From NCBI GenBank assembly GCA_944472155.2, contig OX235279.1, forward strand, positions 56,393,564 through 56,457,563: DNA of 64,000 bases, read 5' to 3'. The position numbers and the translations under genes are program-made. The DNA is from Trichobilharzia szidati. Its lineage: Eukaryota; Platyhelminthes; Trematoda; Strigeidida; Schistosomatidae. The notes beneath the pieces are model-generated. The model saw nothing but the letters and a program-made list of their open reading frames with translations. It made no database searches and had not been told where the DNA came from. Each line of letters opens with the position of its first letter. Positions within the stretch are counted from its first letter, which is position 1. Of this stretch, positions 20,901 to 32,900 are shown one piece after another.

Positions 20901-23692
20901 GAAGCCTCAAGGTAGTGTACACTAATATACGTAGTATCGGGAACAAATTTCACGAGCTAGGTGTATTAGTGGAAGACCTTAGCCCAGGTATTGTGGCCAT
21001 TACTGTAACATGGCTGGTTTCTGGATTAGATGACACACCTGAGCTATGCGGATTTAGTTGCTTACGCAGCGATAGGGTTAAGGGTCGTAGAGGTGGCGGG
21101 GTTGCTCTGTACATCAACAACTCCCTACATGTTCGTTCCATGAAATCTGAAGCGCATGACAGTGGGACAAGTGAGGTAATTAACTGTGAAGTAAGCTTTG
21201 CAACTGGCACTCTACTCATTGGTGTTCTGTATAGAAGTCCCTATTGTCAGTGTGGTGACTTTATTTTAGATCACCTCAAACAATGGAGTAAACACAGTGG
21301 CTGTCTTATTCTAGGTGACTTTAATGCACCTCATATAGACTGGGTAGCTGTCACATCTCCAGGATCCGCTAATAAGTCTGACAGCCGGTTACTCTTGACT
21401 ACCATGGAAAATGCCCTGACACAACATGTCTTAGGTAGTACAAGATTCGGTTCTACCCAAGGATCTTCCTTGCTGGACTTAGTGCTTACTCATGACAACG
21501 ACGACGTGGATGGTCTAGTTATTCATCCACCTCTAGCAAACAGTGATCATGGGGTGTTAGATTTTAACTTAAGGGCTGGCAATTTAGTCAGTTTTCAACC
21601 CAAATCCCGACCTAGTGTTTGGCATGCTGACATAGTCGCTATAAAGGAGCGTGCTTCAACTGCCGACCGGTCAGTCAATATGGTCTCATCCATTGAAGAT
21701 GAATGGGATAGATTTAAGAATACACTTGAGAGGGTTACCACTGATTTCATTCCCTGGAGGGTTCCTAAAAGACCAACAAATCGGCCACCATGGATAAAGA
21801 GACAAGCTATAACACTCCTAAGGCGGAGAAAAAGGTTCTGGAATCTCTTTGTTTCTACTGCGTTACAGCAATTCCGGCTGAAATACTGTGAAACCAGAAA
21901 CCAGAGTAAAACTTTGATTCACCAGTCAAGGATACCTTACGAAACGCAGTTAGTTAAAAGTTCACCAGGCTGCCCAAAAAGACTCTTCTCATATATCAAG
22001 AGAAGAACACGTAAGAGTGATGCTATCCCACCTCTTATGCTTGAAGATGACCAGACAAACATGGCTGAGGATAACTTGACTAAGGCTGAGGCTTTGTCCA
22101 AGCACTTTAGTCAAGTATTCTCTGATAATATTGATACCAGCTTTGTAACTTTGCCAGAAGGTAACTTGAAAATGGCACCCTTATACATTGGAAAGGATAC
22201 TGTCCTAAAGTGGCTTCTAAGGCTCAATCCTGGTAAGTCCAGTGGCCCTGATGAACTCCACCCACGTATATTAACAGAATTGGCTGAAAACATAGCCGGG
22301 CCATTGTCGGTAATCTTCAATATGTCTCTGGACCAGTCTAAATGTCCAAGAGACTGGAACGATGCCAACATTAGTCCGGTCTTCAAAACCGGATCTAGAA
22401 ACTTAGTTCAGAACTATCATCCTGTTAGTTTGACCAGTATTGTTGTTAAACTACTAGAAAGAATAATTCGTGGTGCTATCATTCAGTTCATTGAAGGGAA
22501 CAAACTTTTCGCTGTGGAACAGCATGGTTTTAGAGCAGGTGATTCTCGCTTGACCAACCTTCTTTTGGCTAGAGAAAGTTGGGCAAGCTCAGCTGATGCT
22601 AATATACCGGTGGATGCCATATTCATCGACCTTAGCAAGGCGTTTGACAGGGTTTCTCATTCAGGTCTTCTAGTAAAGTTAGGTAGTCTGGGAATCAATA
22701 AAGTGGTTGCCGACTGGATTCAAGACTTTCTAAAGGACAGAAGACAAAGAGTACGAGTTAACGGGGTTTTATCAACATGGGAATCGGTTAAGAGTGGCGT
22801 TCCTCAGGGTACAATTCTAGGCCCACTTCTTTTCCTGATTTATGTTAATGAGATTCCATCGGTAGTTAGGTTATCCTGCTTACTGTTTGCTGACGACATC
22901 AAGATATGGAGGGCTTTACACGATGACAGTGATCGACTTGCTTTGCAGGAAGATTTAAACTTGTTAAGTGATTGGTGTAAGCACTGGGCCTTGGAGATTA
23001 ACTTAAGCAAGAGTGTAGTTATGCATGTATCTCATAGTCACGTGCACAATTACTCAATGAATGGCATTACTCTCCCTGTGGTCACTGAGTACAAGGACTT
23101 GGGAGTGGTTGTGCAGCATGACTTGAAAACAGCAACAAACTGTAGAGCTGCAGCCACTAAGGGTTTTCGAATATTATGGGCCATATGCAAGGCTTTTGCG
23201 AACTTTGACGCTGATATATTTCGTATATTATATCCGACTTATATCAGACCTCATTTGGAATATGGGATCCAGGCAGCGAGCCCGTGTTTCAAATACGAAA
23301 CGGACTTATTAGAAAGGGTGCAAAGAGTAGGAACTAAGCTAATAAAGGGTTTCTCAACCCTCTCATATGAAGAGAGGTTAAGTCGACTAGGTTTATTTCC
23401 GCTGTCATACAGACGACTTAGGGGTGACCTAATACTAGCATACCGTATCCTAAGAAATGATTTTGGGGCAAATTTATCTAATTTATTTCTTCCTTCTAGC
23501 TCCAACCAATTGCGGGGACATCACCTCAAGGTTCAGAAACCACGGTCGAATCGTATGCGTTTGGAGATCCGTTTTTCGCATCGGATTGTGAACCATTGCA
23601 ACTCCCTACCGGAACACGTCGTATCAGCGCCATCCGTTGATTCATTCAAGGCGAGATTGGACCTCCTGTGTGTAACAAATCGAAAGGATTAA
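20852..23692 (+). CDS. CR1-type ORF2 polyprotein: endonuclease and reverse transcriptase
   Basis: 946 codons from ATG at 20852 to TAA. The N-terminal endonuclease (about residues 15-240) shows LKVVYTNIRSIGNKF, RGGGVALYI, GVLYRSPY, GDFNAPHIDW and the terminal SDHGVLDF. The reverse transcriptase (about residues 440-720) shows GKSSGPDELHPRIL, VFKTGSRN, FIDLSKAFDRVSH, SGVPQGTILGPLLF and FADDIK (Asp pair at residues 681-682, codons 22892-22897). The C-terminal tail includes HLEYGIQAASPC and RFSHRIVNHCNSLPEHVV, usual for CR1 ORF2. It nicks target DNA and copies element RNA. A few positions look changed: VTWL where ETWL is usual, and YHPVSLTS where YRPVSLTS is usual. The first may remove the Glu expected at the endonuclease active site. 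Confidence 0.88.
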   Translation: METYASKTCVDKPDRIGSLKVVYTNIRSIGNKFHELGVLVEDLSPGIVAITVTWLVSGLDDTPELCGFSCLRSDRVKGRRGGGVALYINNSLHVRSMKSEAHDSGTSEVINCEVSFATGTLLIGVLYRSPYCQCGDFILDHLKQWSKHSGCLILGDFNAPHIDWVAVTSPGSANKSDSRLLLTTMENALTQHVLGSTRFGSTQGSSLLDLVLTHDNDDVDGLVIHPPLANSDHGVLDFNLRAGNLVSFQPKSRPSVWHADIVAIKERASTADRSVNMVSSIEDEWDRFKNTLERVTTDFIPWRVPKRPTNRPPWIKRQAITLLRRRKRFWNLFVSTALQQFRLKYCETRNQSKTLIHQSRIPYETQLVKSSPGCPKRLFSYIKRRTRKSDAIPPLMLEDDQTNMAEDNLTKAEALSKHFSQVFSDNIDTSFVTLPEGNLKMAPLYIGKDTVLKWLLRLNPGKSSGPDELHPRILTELAENIAGPLSVIFNMSLDQSKCPRDWNDANISPVFKTGSRNLVQNYHPVSLTSIVVKLLERIIRGAIIQFIEGNKLFAVEQHGFRAGDSRLTNLLLARESWASSADANIPVDAIFIDLSKAFDRVSHSGLLVKLGSLGINKVVADWIQDFLKDRRQRVRVNGVLSTWESVKSGVPQGTILGPLLFLIYVNEIPSVVRLSCLLFADDIKIWRALHDDSDRLALQEDLNLLSDWCKHWALEINLSKSVVMHVSHSHVHNYSMNGITLPVVTEYKDLGVVVQHDLKTATNCRAAATKGFRILWAICKAFANFDADIFRILYPTYIRPHLEYGIQAASPCFKYETDLLERVQRVGTKLIKGFSTLSYEERLSRLGLFPLSYRRLRGDLILAYRILRNDFGANLSNLFLPSSSNQLRGHHLKVQKPRSNRMRLEIRFSHRIVNHCNSLPEHVVSAPSVDSFKARLDLLCVTNRKD

Positions 23693-23716
23693 CACAGCCA
23701 TATAGCCTACTATCCT

Positions 23717-23743
23717 AAATAAATTGTAAACTGTAAACTGTAT
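23717..23743 (+). repeat. 3' terminal short tandem repeats of the CR1-type element
   Basis: aaataaattgtaaactg then taaactg repeated. This is typical of CR1 3' ends, which end in short tandem units rather than poly(A). Confidence 0.7.
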
Positions 23744-23745
23744 TA

Positions 23746-24705
23746 CTCTTGACGTTGCTCTGTTTGCAATACTTGACATATTCTCTAATGACTAATTGTT
23801 TATATAAGTGATGTTATTGAGTTGTAATGACTTTGCTTTAATTTTAATCTCCTTATCTATTTGAACATGACCTGGAAAAGATTCACACCTGTTTCTGCAT
23901 GACTAATTCAATGTAGTTAATTTGCCTATCAGTCTCGTATCTACCAATGTAATTTCGAAAGTATTCATCTCCATGTGAGTTCAGCTGACGAGTTCTACCG
24001 AAATTTGACGGACTCATTCAATCCTGCTTTATTAGCCTTTGTTGCCTTTTATATTGTTGAAGGCTGAACTCCTGTAAAACCCACATCCATTGTGGAAAAC
24101 CCTGGAACTGTCAGCGATGCCGCAAATATTTGTGAATTTTCGTACTCCTACTTCTGAGAGTTTCACACTTATGAATAATATAGTCTTCGTGTCAACGGAA
24201 CAATTTGCATGAATTTGGTGCCATTTTTACAGGCGTAATCAGTTATGTTATAAATGACAACGTTGAAGTATCATAAATTAGCACTTCTCAATCGTGTTAA
24301 TGGTAATTTTTAGCACAAACAATCGGAAGCAGCCCTTAGAAATTTTATATTATAAACCCTTTGCTAATGTCACCATCAATGTTGAGCACCAGCTCAAACT
24401 TCTCTCCACTCCCTGCTGATAGTTATGGTCAACCAATAAACAACTTGGCGAAGTTAAACTACCATGGCTTGATTCATGGTCTTTCAAAAGTTGACTTTCA
24501 AGAACCGATCAGACGGATGTAATGCAATAAAATATCACTCCTTGTCAACTTACACATGACTCTTCGAATTTGAAGAGGATAGATACAGTATTCAAATTAT
24601 TCTTTACGTACTTTCCCTGGGGTTATGGATTTTAGGATCAATTTTTAAGGTCCAGGGTTTAAGCTAGAATTAGGAGTTCAGATTACAGTTAGAGTTTGGA
24701 GTAGG
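23746..24705. other. No gene; contains a fragment similar to the palindrome arm
   Basis: About 960 bases without a convincing open frame. The stretch 24217-24300 matches, in reverse complement, left-arm sequence around 1393-1480 (shared words include tgacaacg, cataactgat and gcctgtaaaaatggca). Confidence 0.5.
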
Positions 24706-25115
24706 TTAAAGAGGGCAATTATATGGCATATCCCCTGTTTGAAGTGGCCCCTCCAGCTTTACCTTGATGGCATTTGCGCGGCTTAGTTGATTCGAGTTGA
24801 AGCTAGTGGTCCAGGCAAACGCAGTTGACGTGATTTTGGTGCTTATTTTGCTTTTGTTGGATGAATTTATATGAAAATTGTTGTCCGATATTGTTCTTGA
24901 GCATTTACGTATTGCTTGTGTGGCAGGACGCTTAAATATTGGTCCATGCAATGATTTTTCGGCATACCGAGTATGCTTCGCGTACATTTCGACGACTGTC
25001 TTTCGACAAATTTCTTTACAGCTTGGCGAAAACCTATACTCGGTCGTCAATTTCCTGATCAGCTGTTGTGCAGTACCTATTTCTCTTGCGGAAACCGAAG
25101 AATATTGTTGATATC
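24706..25115 (-). CDS. Unidentified minus-strand open frame
   Basis: From about 25115 a minus-strand frame reads QYSSVSAREIGTAQQLIRKL then TTEYRFSPSCKEICRKTVVE and YAKHTRYAEKSLHGPIFKRP before becoming serine/asparagine-rich and stopping at 24706. The first part has even, charged composition like real coding sequence. Another open frame (25077-25325) overlaps in a different phase. I recognise no family. It could be an exon of an unknown gene, a decayed repeat or chance. Confidence 0.25.
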
Positions 25116-25507
25116 GAATTCGTGCATGCTAATGCACTTGTGTGTCGCGTCTTGTTCGCTAAAACTATGGAATCCATAGATACAAGCGAAGATTAGTGTT
25201 CTCAAATGGGCAGAAATTGCAATATGTTTTACGATCACTTGCAACAATCGCTGGCTGTCTTCTGCTAACTGAGATAGATGTTCACTACAACATTCTAGTA
25301 ATTTTCTGGATTTTAATAACATCATCGTGATCAGTCACGTAAGGACATCTGAGATGTGCGTCATTTTGTCCTATTGTTGAGTCTGATTTCATAAACTCCC
25401 CGGTTTTTGCTATTATCCTCACGCCATATTATGTGCGTTTGTGTAACGACAATTCGCAGAATTATTCTGGAATCATGTAAGCGTAGTGTCCAACATCTAG
25501 TAAAGCT

Positions 25508-25780
25508 GTGGACATAAGGTTTAGAAGAGGTCGCTATATCCACTTAGGGAGGACTCATCGATGTCTGCAAGTAAGGGCTTCGCATTATATTCCTAAATGC
25601 CTCCAGAAGCAAATAGAATCCTCAGGACCTCTTGGTGATGAGGACAGGAGCCCTAGCTCCTCTATTGCCAAATATATTATAGAGACAGGACATAAAATTG
25701 ACGTTTACAAATCTTTAAAACCTATCTATAAAACGTGTTTGGATTGTATAATGATAACATATTCCCAATTTTGTACATGA
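25508..25780 (+). pseudogene. Penelope-like element GIY-YIG endonuclease fragment
   Basis: The frame contains CLQVRASHYIPKCLQ and SSSIAKYIIETGHKIDVYKS. The pattern SSAI-x2-H-x2-ETGHKID is characteristic of the GIY-YIG endonuclease that forms the C-terminus of Penelope-like retroelement proteins. The GIY-YIG residues themselves are not intact (YIHLGRTHR stands where YIG-x-T-x-R is expected). The reverse transcriptase is absent here, so it is a truncated remnant. Confidence 0.6.
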
Positions 25781-25879
25781 GGAAAGACAGTTTACAGGCA
25801 TCATCAGTATGGTAAATTACATACGCGATTAGTAAGCATATTTAGTAATGATAATACGATAAAATATATGTGTTCCTAC

Positions 25880-26375
25880 CTGTGTAGGGCACAACAGTTG
25901 TGCAGGCATATATTAGTATTGTTTAAATTACATAAATTTAGTTTATGGTTAAATTACATGGTTGCTGTCATTTCGCCTTTAGTTTGGACTCTAGTTAGCA
26001 GACATCAACAACATGATAATTTAGAGGCTGACGGTATTGACGTTCGCGAATTGTACAGAGTAAACTAACAGAAGATCTTATAGCAACAACTTCTGTAATA
26101 TTCGTTTCTCGTGGACCATAGGCAAAGCAAAACAAGTGAATTGATTGTCCAAACTATGAGATATATTTCAGAACCAAAACGAATTGCGGGTTGATTGCTA
26201 AGCTGGCTAGTCATCGTGCACAAACGTGACACGACGGAGTACCAAATGGCATGGATGCTTGACCGGAAGCGTTCAGCCAAACAAGTCGACTTAAACGGTG
26301 AGGTTCAGCATCCAATGTTCAGTGATGATGGCTGTGGTCAACAATTTTGGGGAATTATTTGCCGCTACAATAATA
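25880..26375 (+). repeat. Copy 2 of the unidentified dispersed repeat
   Basis: The part from 26025 aligns with the reverse complement of 17750-17336: gaggctgacggtat, caacaacttctgtaatattc and the final gccgctacaataa are shared. The upstream part (25915-26010) also resembles 53390-53480. The reading frame seen in copy 1 is broken here. Confidence 0.7.
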
Positions 26376-26399
26376 ATGTATATATGTTTTACTGACACA

Positions 26400-27130
26400 C
26401 GATATAAAGTTTGTGGAAGCCATAGCAATTAAGAGTTTTCAACAAGAAGTGCATATATACTTTTGATTTCAAAATGAAGTCTCCTTGACAAATGCATTAC
26501 TGTAAAAGCCTAAACAGTTCACAAATTAACTCATAATACTAAAGTGGAAAAACTTCCATCTGTCCTTACTGAACTTGTTATGGAGAGTCTTGTGAAGTAA
26601 TTGCAGTGTTATCTATGCAGAAGAGATGGCGAGGCATTCGTAATATCTTGCTTCATGTGGAATTGCAATTCAACTCGATACGCAATAGTATTTATATGAA
26701 TCAATGGAGAAATCAAGCCTTCCTCACCTTCCAAACAACTTGTCTTTATTCCAAATAAGGTAATAGGTTTCTTTCACACATAAGATTACGTTGTGTTCAT
26801 GAAATCGGAATACTGTATTAAATAAATCTTCCCTCAAAATAAAGGCCACTTGAAACACAAATTCACATTAATACTACATATCATGAACACAGTGCTGGTA
26901 TTTCCTGTCTCAAAGTGATAAGCTGACTGTTATCGGCACATGAAAAATGAAATTAATGCTGAAATTGATCTATCCAGTATCGTTTTAATGAGCTAGTATA
27001 AACCAACTCGATTTCCTTGTGCTCGCCTCTTGATTGTGAGGTATAGGTTCCTGATCTTCGGTAAACTTCTGCGTAGCTCGTCCCGCCACTCGACTGTCGT
27101 AGTTTGGCTAACTCCAAAAGGAGTAGTGCT
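26400..27130. other. No recognised gene
   Basis: AT-rich sequence with no convincing open frame or repeat boundary. Confidence 0.4.
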
Positions 27131-27139
27131 GGGATTAAT

Positions 27140-27790
27140 TATATGTGGTTTGTAGTATGAGGTGTGTTAAGACTGTTACTACTGTGAATGGAGTTGATCC
27201 TTTCACCAGTTAGTCCTCCGATATCGTCATCAAAACAAAGGAGATGATAATAATAATAGATATAATTAGTGAAGTTATTCAGACTTACAGACAGAAAAAG
27301 AAATAAGAAAACGTAACAACAGCCAGCTGAATAAATTAGAAGATTAATATGAATCGTATATATAAATATATCGGTAATAATGATGATATTAATAGGTGTA
27401 ATTAAAATTGTCAGAAGAGTAAGACGGGAGAGAATGTGAAGAAGTAAAACTATGAATTTAGTTGTCTTCCCTTGAATAGTGTATATGATTTTAAGGGGAT
27501 AGGTCACTTGGACGCAGTCCTTATGTTGCTGCATGATTGTCCAGCCTTCATTTAAAGGCGTCCACAGACGATGATATGGCTACATCTGCCGGAAAGTAAT
27601 TCCAGGGACGCCAAACCCGCAGTGAAAAGAAGTGGGAGCGCACCCGGGTCCTTGCCTTCTGATGAACTATCCTTCTGGGATTTCCACGAGGGTGCCTATA
27701 CCTACTCAATAGCAGAACACCTGTTTGGTTGATTCTGGTCATTGGTTATTTTGTAGGCAGTAATTAAATTCCCCCTAAGACGACGGTGTG
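27140..27790 (-). pseudogene. CR1-type ORF2 C-terminus and 3' region
   Basis: The minus-strand frame 27742-27548 ends VRSHFFSLRVWRPWNYFPAD then VAISSSVDAFK. The pattern FFS-x-RV-x2-WN-x-LP-x-V-x-SVDAFK is the conserved C-terminal tail of CR1-type ORF2 proteins; compare RFSHRIVNHCNSLPEHVV at the end of the 20852 ORF. The remaining ~400 bases are the 3' untranslated part. It is 5'-truncated, so not functional. Confidence 0.65.
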
Positions 27791-28294
27791 GTGGACCTTT
27801 TACTCTGTTAGCTTAGTTACCCAAATTCAAATAGAAAATAAAATACCAAATCAGTTTAGTTACGGGAAGAATATATTAAAGTTTCGTTACTTGGGTTTAC
27901 AAAGATCCAAAGTCCACAATAAACGTAATAAACTCCAGGTACTGCGGGAAGAATGCTCCAGTACTAATTCTCCAATGTTGACGTTGCCGGAGGTCGACCA
28001 AAGTACGTAGGAAGAAACTACGGTGCTCCTGCGAAAATTCGAGTTAGAAAACAGGTGGTTAAAATTGTTCGATGGCAGTTGAGATGGTGGAGAAGACGGA
28101 GAGTCGAAGGCAGAATTATATATTCATTCGAAACCCGAGGTAAAATTCAAAGTACAGAGTTTATGGTTAAAACAAATTAGTGTACAGTATGTTCATTTCT
28201 TACATAGTAGTAAAATTTGGATAAGTTTTTTTCTGAGGACTCCACAAAGGTAGCTAGGTGTGAATGGTATAAAACTTGGGCACTGAGTTAGAGC

Positions 28295-28400
28295 ATATCA
28301 AGTTGATATGATTATGGGCAGTAATTTCTGCTCGAAACGTCATCAGTTAATATTACTGTACAACACTGTGATTTATCAAAATAAAATATTACCTATACTG
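28295..28400 (+). repeat. Penelope-like element terminal fragment with hammerhead-like motif
   Basis: Matches the end repeats of the Penelope-like element at 48274-50230: ctcgaaacgtcatcagtt, aatattactg and gtgatttatcaaaataaaat are shared. The hammerhead-like fold at 28300-28348 keeps stem II with changed bases (gggcag pairing with ctgctc). Confidence 0.65.
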
Positions 28401-29805
28401 AAGTCTGAATAGGCTTAATTTCCTCAGCCTTTCATCATATTGTTTGTTTCGGAGACCAACCACTCCTTTTGTTACCCTTCGTTAGACTCTTTCCAAGAGG
28501 TTTGCGTCTCTTTTAAGCAGTGGGGGTGCAATAATATTATGCACTTCAAGCTATGAATACCAACAACTACGAAACCAATTAAGACAATAGCATCTCAATA
28601 AATAGGCCGAATATACCAGTGTGATTCCATAAAAATTCAAAAATAAACGTTTAAATTTTGAACTTCCAACAGTATTTAGTCCATCACATGGAGCAGAAAT
28701 CAGTATCATTTCCTGATACAGATGCTGCAAATGCAACGCAGTTCAAGTACATTATGCCGCCGATATTTTGTGAGTCAGAAATTTTTTTAATGCGAAATTT
28801 CATTTAATATGCCTATAAAAGACATAATTTGTTGCTCAACCCACAGAGCAACGGATAGAGACGCTACGATTATCGGGGATATGCAATACAGCCACTCCTC
28901 GAGTTCACTCCTGAACTTTACCCAGGGTTTTGCAAGACATGCATATGACCACGCCTTGAGGTGTACAGTATCATTTCTTCCTTGTTACTTAGAACGAACG
29001 CCAGTACTTTGAATAGACTCCTAAGACAATCTGCAGAAATGGTGATGGTGATGATGATGAAAGGCTGAAGAAAGGTCTTTCCGTACTTAGGTACGATCAG
29101 CTTAAGAAGGCTACCTAATTTTTTCCCCAGCTTTGACGCCACTGCAACTTTTGAACAGTAGCCTTAACCACTGATCCATCCGAATAAAATTGAGTGTAGG
29201 CTGGAAAATCATACTGCAACATTTGGTCTGCGTGCAAATGGCCTTTGAATTCACACAACAACACTAATCTGGATACATCTAAAATAGTCATCTACCACTG
29301 CCAATTTTCCTTTATCCCGCTCTTCTGACTGCCACGCCTGTTCATTCACTTATTTTATTAGCATTTATTCTGTTTACCATTAAATTTCAACATCAGTCTG
29401 TTTGTACGTTTTTCTTTTTAATTCTACGGAATCTACACTCGTCAAAGCTCTTATTTATTGTTATTTGCCAATATTATTATTTTTTTGCGCCAAAGTGGTC
29501 GAATAATTGATGAAGCCTTCAACATTATTCGCAGCAATGACACGTTCTTAGTGCACTGTATCCTACAAAGCGTATAGAACCACCACCTTGGAGTCAACCA
29601 AAGCTACGACGGTCGACTGGCTGGACATTATGCAGAAGTTTACCGTAGTCAGGAACTTTTACTTTAAAATCAGGAAGAAAGTGCAAACAGCACAGTTTAT
29701 TTAAAACCAGCTCATAAAATGTCATTGGATTTGACATATTGATCATCGATACATGGCCTTGTGCATGACCTCCAACATTTCGGTTTTGTGTAATAATGTG
29801 GGAAT
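28401..29805. other. Intergenic, upstream of the kinase gene
   Basis: No convincing gene. The last few hundred bases before 29806 should hold the 5' untranslated region and promoter of the kinase gene, but no definite promoter element was identified. Confidence 0.35.
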
Positions 29806-29984
29806 ATGGGTCTTGGTAATTTAGTTATGTCGGGATTGCCACGTTTAAATATCAAACTTAGTAGTTATGCTGGATTAACATTCACCGTCCCAATATTTGG
29901 CTCCTTTATATACTGTGTATACTTAAGAGACCAAAGCAGGCGCACCATTTACAAATATGTTTCGACTACTAAAAGGTTTTTAAG
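29806..29984 (+). CDS. ADCK5: ADCK5 exon 1
   Basis: ATG at 29806 gives a short basic leader and a membrane-type segment, then KRFLR. It ends TTTTTAAG before donor GTATTT, phase 2. Intron 1 is 29985-30027, 43 bp. Confidence 0.75.
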
Positions 29985-32900
29985 GTATTTTATTCACAGT
30001 AGCCGATACGTCATTATTTGCCTCTAGAGCCGTCTACACAGGTACTCTGATTTCTTTGGATTATAAGTGGACCATGACAGTATTCTCGAATGCAAGTGTA
30101 TCAACTTGTATGTAAATGAACTTTCGTCTCCTGCTTTTTAGGATTCTGAATCCTACATCAAAGAAATATCAAAATGTCACCAAAGAGCAGCCGACAGAAT
30201 TCTTCAGGGCTGTTTGCACAATGGAGGTTTGTATATCAAAATGGGACAGGGTCTCGCAAGTATGAATCATGTTTTGCCCAAACAGTACACAGAAACTCTG
30301 GAAAAGTTGCACGACCAAGCTATCATGCGCTCAGTAGACGAAGTATGTGTTTTATCTTTCTAGAAATCCTCTATTTTTCTGATATTTGAGTTCAAGTTCT
30401 ATTATTATTCAGTATCTAGAATGGCACTTATTACAACTGACGTAAAATAGTTGATTGCACTGTGAATAACGTTTTGCAGGATTACTAAGGTAGGGTTCTG
30501 CTTTCTAACCTTGTTTAGTACCTTCAATTACAAATATATTTTGACGGGAGTAAACTTTAAGGTTATGAAGGAAGTGGGCGTGATAATGTTGAATAGTGTA
30601 CAGGACTGTATTGTTTGCAAAATGTCAAGTTGTGGAAAAATTTAATATGAACTAGATATTTTTGCACACAATGAAAGAAATACTAGATAATAATCGCTGC
30701 CTTGATGTTGATGATAATGGTTTATTTAAACCTGTCCGAATGTATAAATTAGTCACATCGTATTGGTTATTTGTCAAGATTTTTCGGAGAATAAAAACAA
30801 CCCGGAAATGGTTAGTCGAATTATTTTGTAAGGGATAGTTCGGATTTTTATGCTGAGCCCACCGTGAATGGAAAATGCGTTTGTACAAATTGTAACATGA
30901 TAGGAAAGAACTTGCTGAACAATATAGTAGTCCTGAAAACCTTTCCCATATATGACATTTTTAGTACTGTTCTTACTAAATCAGGCCAAATTCTGTGCCT
31001 AAATTCGTAAGAGTAATTAAGTACCTTTTTGCTGTTTCTTGAACTCGTGAGAATTTGTATGAGTACCTACTGAGGCTCTTTTAAGCGTGAACACGTGGTT
31101 GTGATTACAGCAAGTTGCTGTACTATCAATGTACTTCACAGTTGCTCAAGACTTAATTCCTATAGGCATATCTTGTAATGCGTACACTAAAAATTTTGCT
31201 GGATGCATTATGATCAATATCTCGTCTCTTACATCTTTGCTTCGCTTCTCACCGACAAACAAATAACTATGGTATAAAGGGGAAGAATTTCGACATCCCG
31301 GAATGATTTTATCCGAACCCAAACATAACTTCTAGGTAGTCATCCTGTGGCTGCCGCAGTGTTAATATGGGTGTAGGGAGTTTATGATAAGTAAAACTGT
31401 TTGAAAATTGTGTTATATTTTTCAAAACAATTTCTAGTATCCTAGATATTTCCTCACACTTACATTCAAAATCTTTTAATGTGTAGTGTATAGTTCTTAT
31501 TCTCCCTTAATTTTTAATAGGTGTATCGGATATTCATGGAAGATTTCGGCAAACCACCTTCGGAACTGTATTCCAGTTTTGAACATGAACCCATAGCTGC
31601 TGCTAGTTTGGCTCAAGTACATCGTGCTGTTACACATGAAGGAGAGCAAGTCGCAGTGAAAGTTCAGTACGAAGATTTGCGTGATCGATTTGATGGGGAT
31701 ATGTCAACCCTTGAGTTACTTTTAAAATTAGTTGAAATAATGCATCCTGATTTTGGATTCGCTTGGGTTTTACAAGATATGCGTGTAAGTTATTTCGAAT
31801 AAATCACTGGAAGTATGCTTTTTTATTTGCTAGAAACTGTTTGACAATAAGATATAAGACTTATTAAATAATTCCCCCTAAACTTCTGTTGTCTCTTTTG
31901 AATTCACTTTTAATAAGATGATTCGGAGCGAAAAGTTGTTTTTGATTAGTTTTTTTTTGCAGGCCCTATAGTCATAAATCCATGAATATTATAACAGAAA
32001 TAGCCATCGAAAGCTGTATTGGGGTGAATAAGAAAAAGCCTTATTTAAGAGAACAGTTCAAAGGGGATATATACTGTGACATATTAAGCCGTAGGTTGAT
32101 CATATATATATATATATATTATGAGTAATAGTGAGCTCATTAAATTTCCTTGTAAAAAGATCTTTATTGAATTCAGCTAACGGGAAACGCTTTGTACCTC
32201 ATACAGAGCAATATTATTTGAATTATTATCCAGTTAGAAATTTACCAGAGATTACAAGAACAGCACACAGAGCCAGTCAATGAGGCTTTTTTCATATTAT
32301 TGAAAACAAGTAGTTCCTTAATGTGTGGATGGCGATTATCAATCTATTTTTTCTTATTCTCTATGTGTATTTCTATATTGCTTTAATTCTGTTCACTTCC
32401 TCGCTTTACACTGTTGCCAATTCGCACCTCTGTTAGTTTTCTCCTTTGTATTTCTTTCTGAAATTATAGTGTTTAGGTTCTGAGAAAGTCATAAGGCTTA
32501 AGTTTACCACAAAAATCCTTAATTTCTCATGAGCAACGAACCAACATAGGATGTAGCATCAGGTTTTCGTCTGCTCAAGTTGCTACACTTTGACAAAATT
32601 CACATGACAACACAGTGGACAAACGTGGCTATAGAGAGAAACAAATTAACGCAATTTATGAAAAGACTCAGAATCTGAGAGGTAATGAAAGTGAAAGCAT
32701 CTAAACCATTATGGATGATTTTAGGCATTTCACTAAGAATTCCCAACTATAGACTTTCGGTATACTGTGAACTCCAGACAGACAGACGTCTTTCTGTATG
32801 GCCTTACGCAACAGCCAGTGATTGCATGATTGTGTCACAATTTATTCTGACATTGTCTTACTCTATGTGAACCTGATCTTATTTTAAGCATTAATCGGGA

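Larger units (their letters stand above)
19800..23745 (+). mobile_element. CR1-type non-LTR retrotransposon, nearly complete
   Basis: It has a two-ORF layout: ORF1 with a PHD-like zinc-finger N-terminus, overlapping a 946-codon ORF2 with endonuclease and reverse transcriptase. The 3' end carries short TAAACTG tandem repeats, as CR1-clade elements do. Similar schistosome families include SR1 and the Perere series; I cannot say which this is. The 5' boundary is uncertain. ORF1 has two stops while ORF2 is open, so it is a fairly young but not intact copy. Confidence 0.85.

Noticed and set aside
27139..27534. 131-codon minus-strand frame
   Set aside because: Isoleucine- and tyrosine-rich translation of AT-rich 3' untranslated sequence of a CR1 fragment; no motifs.
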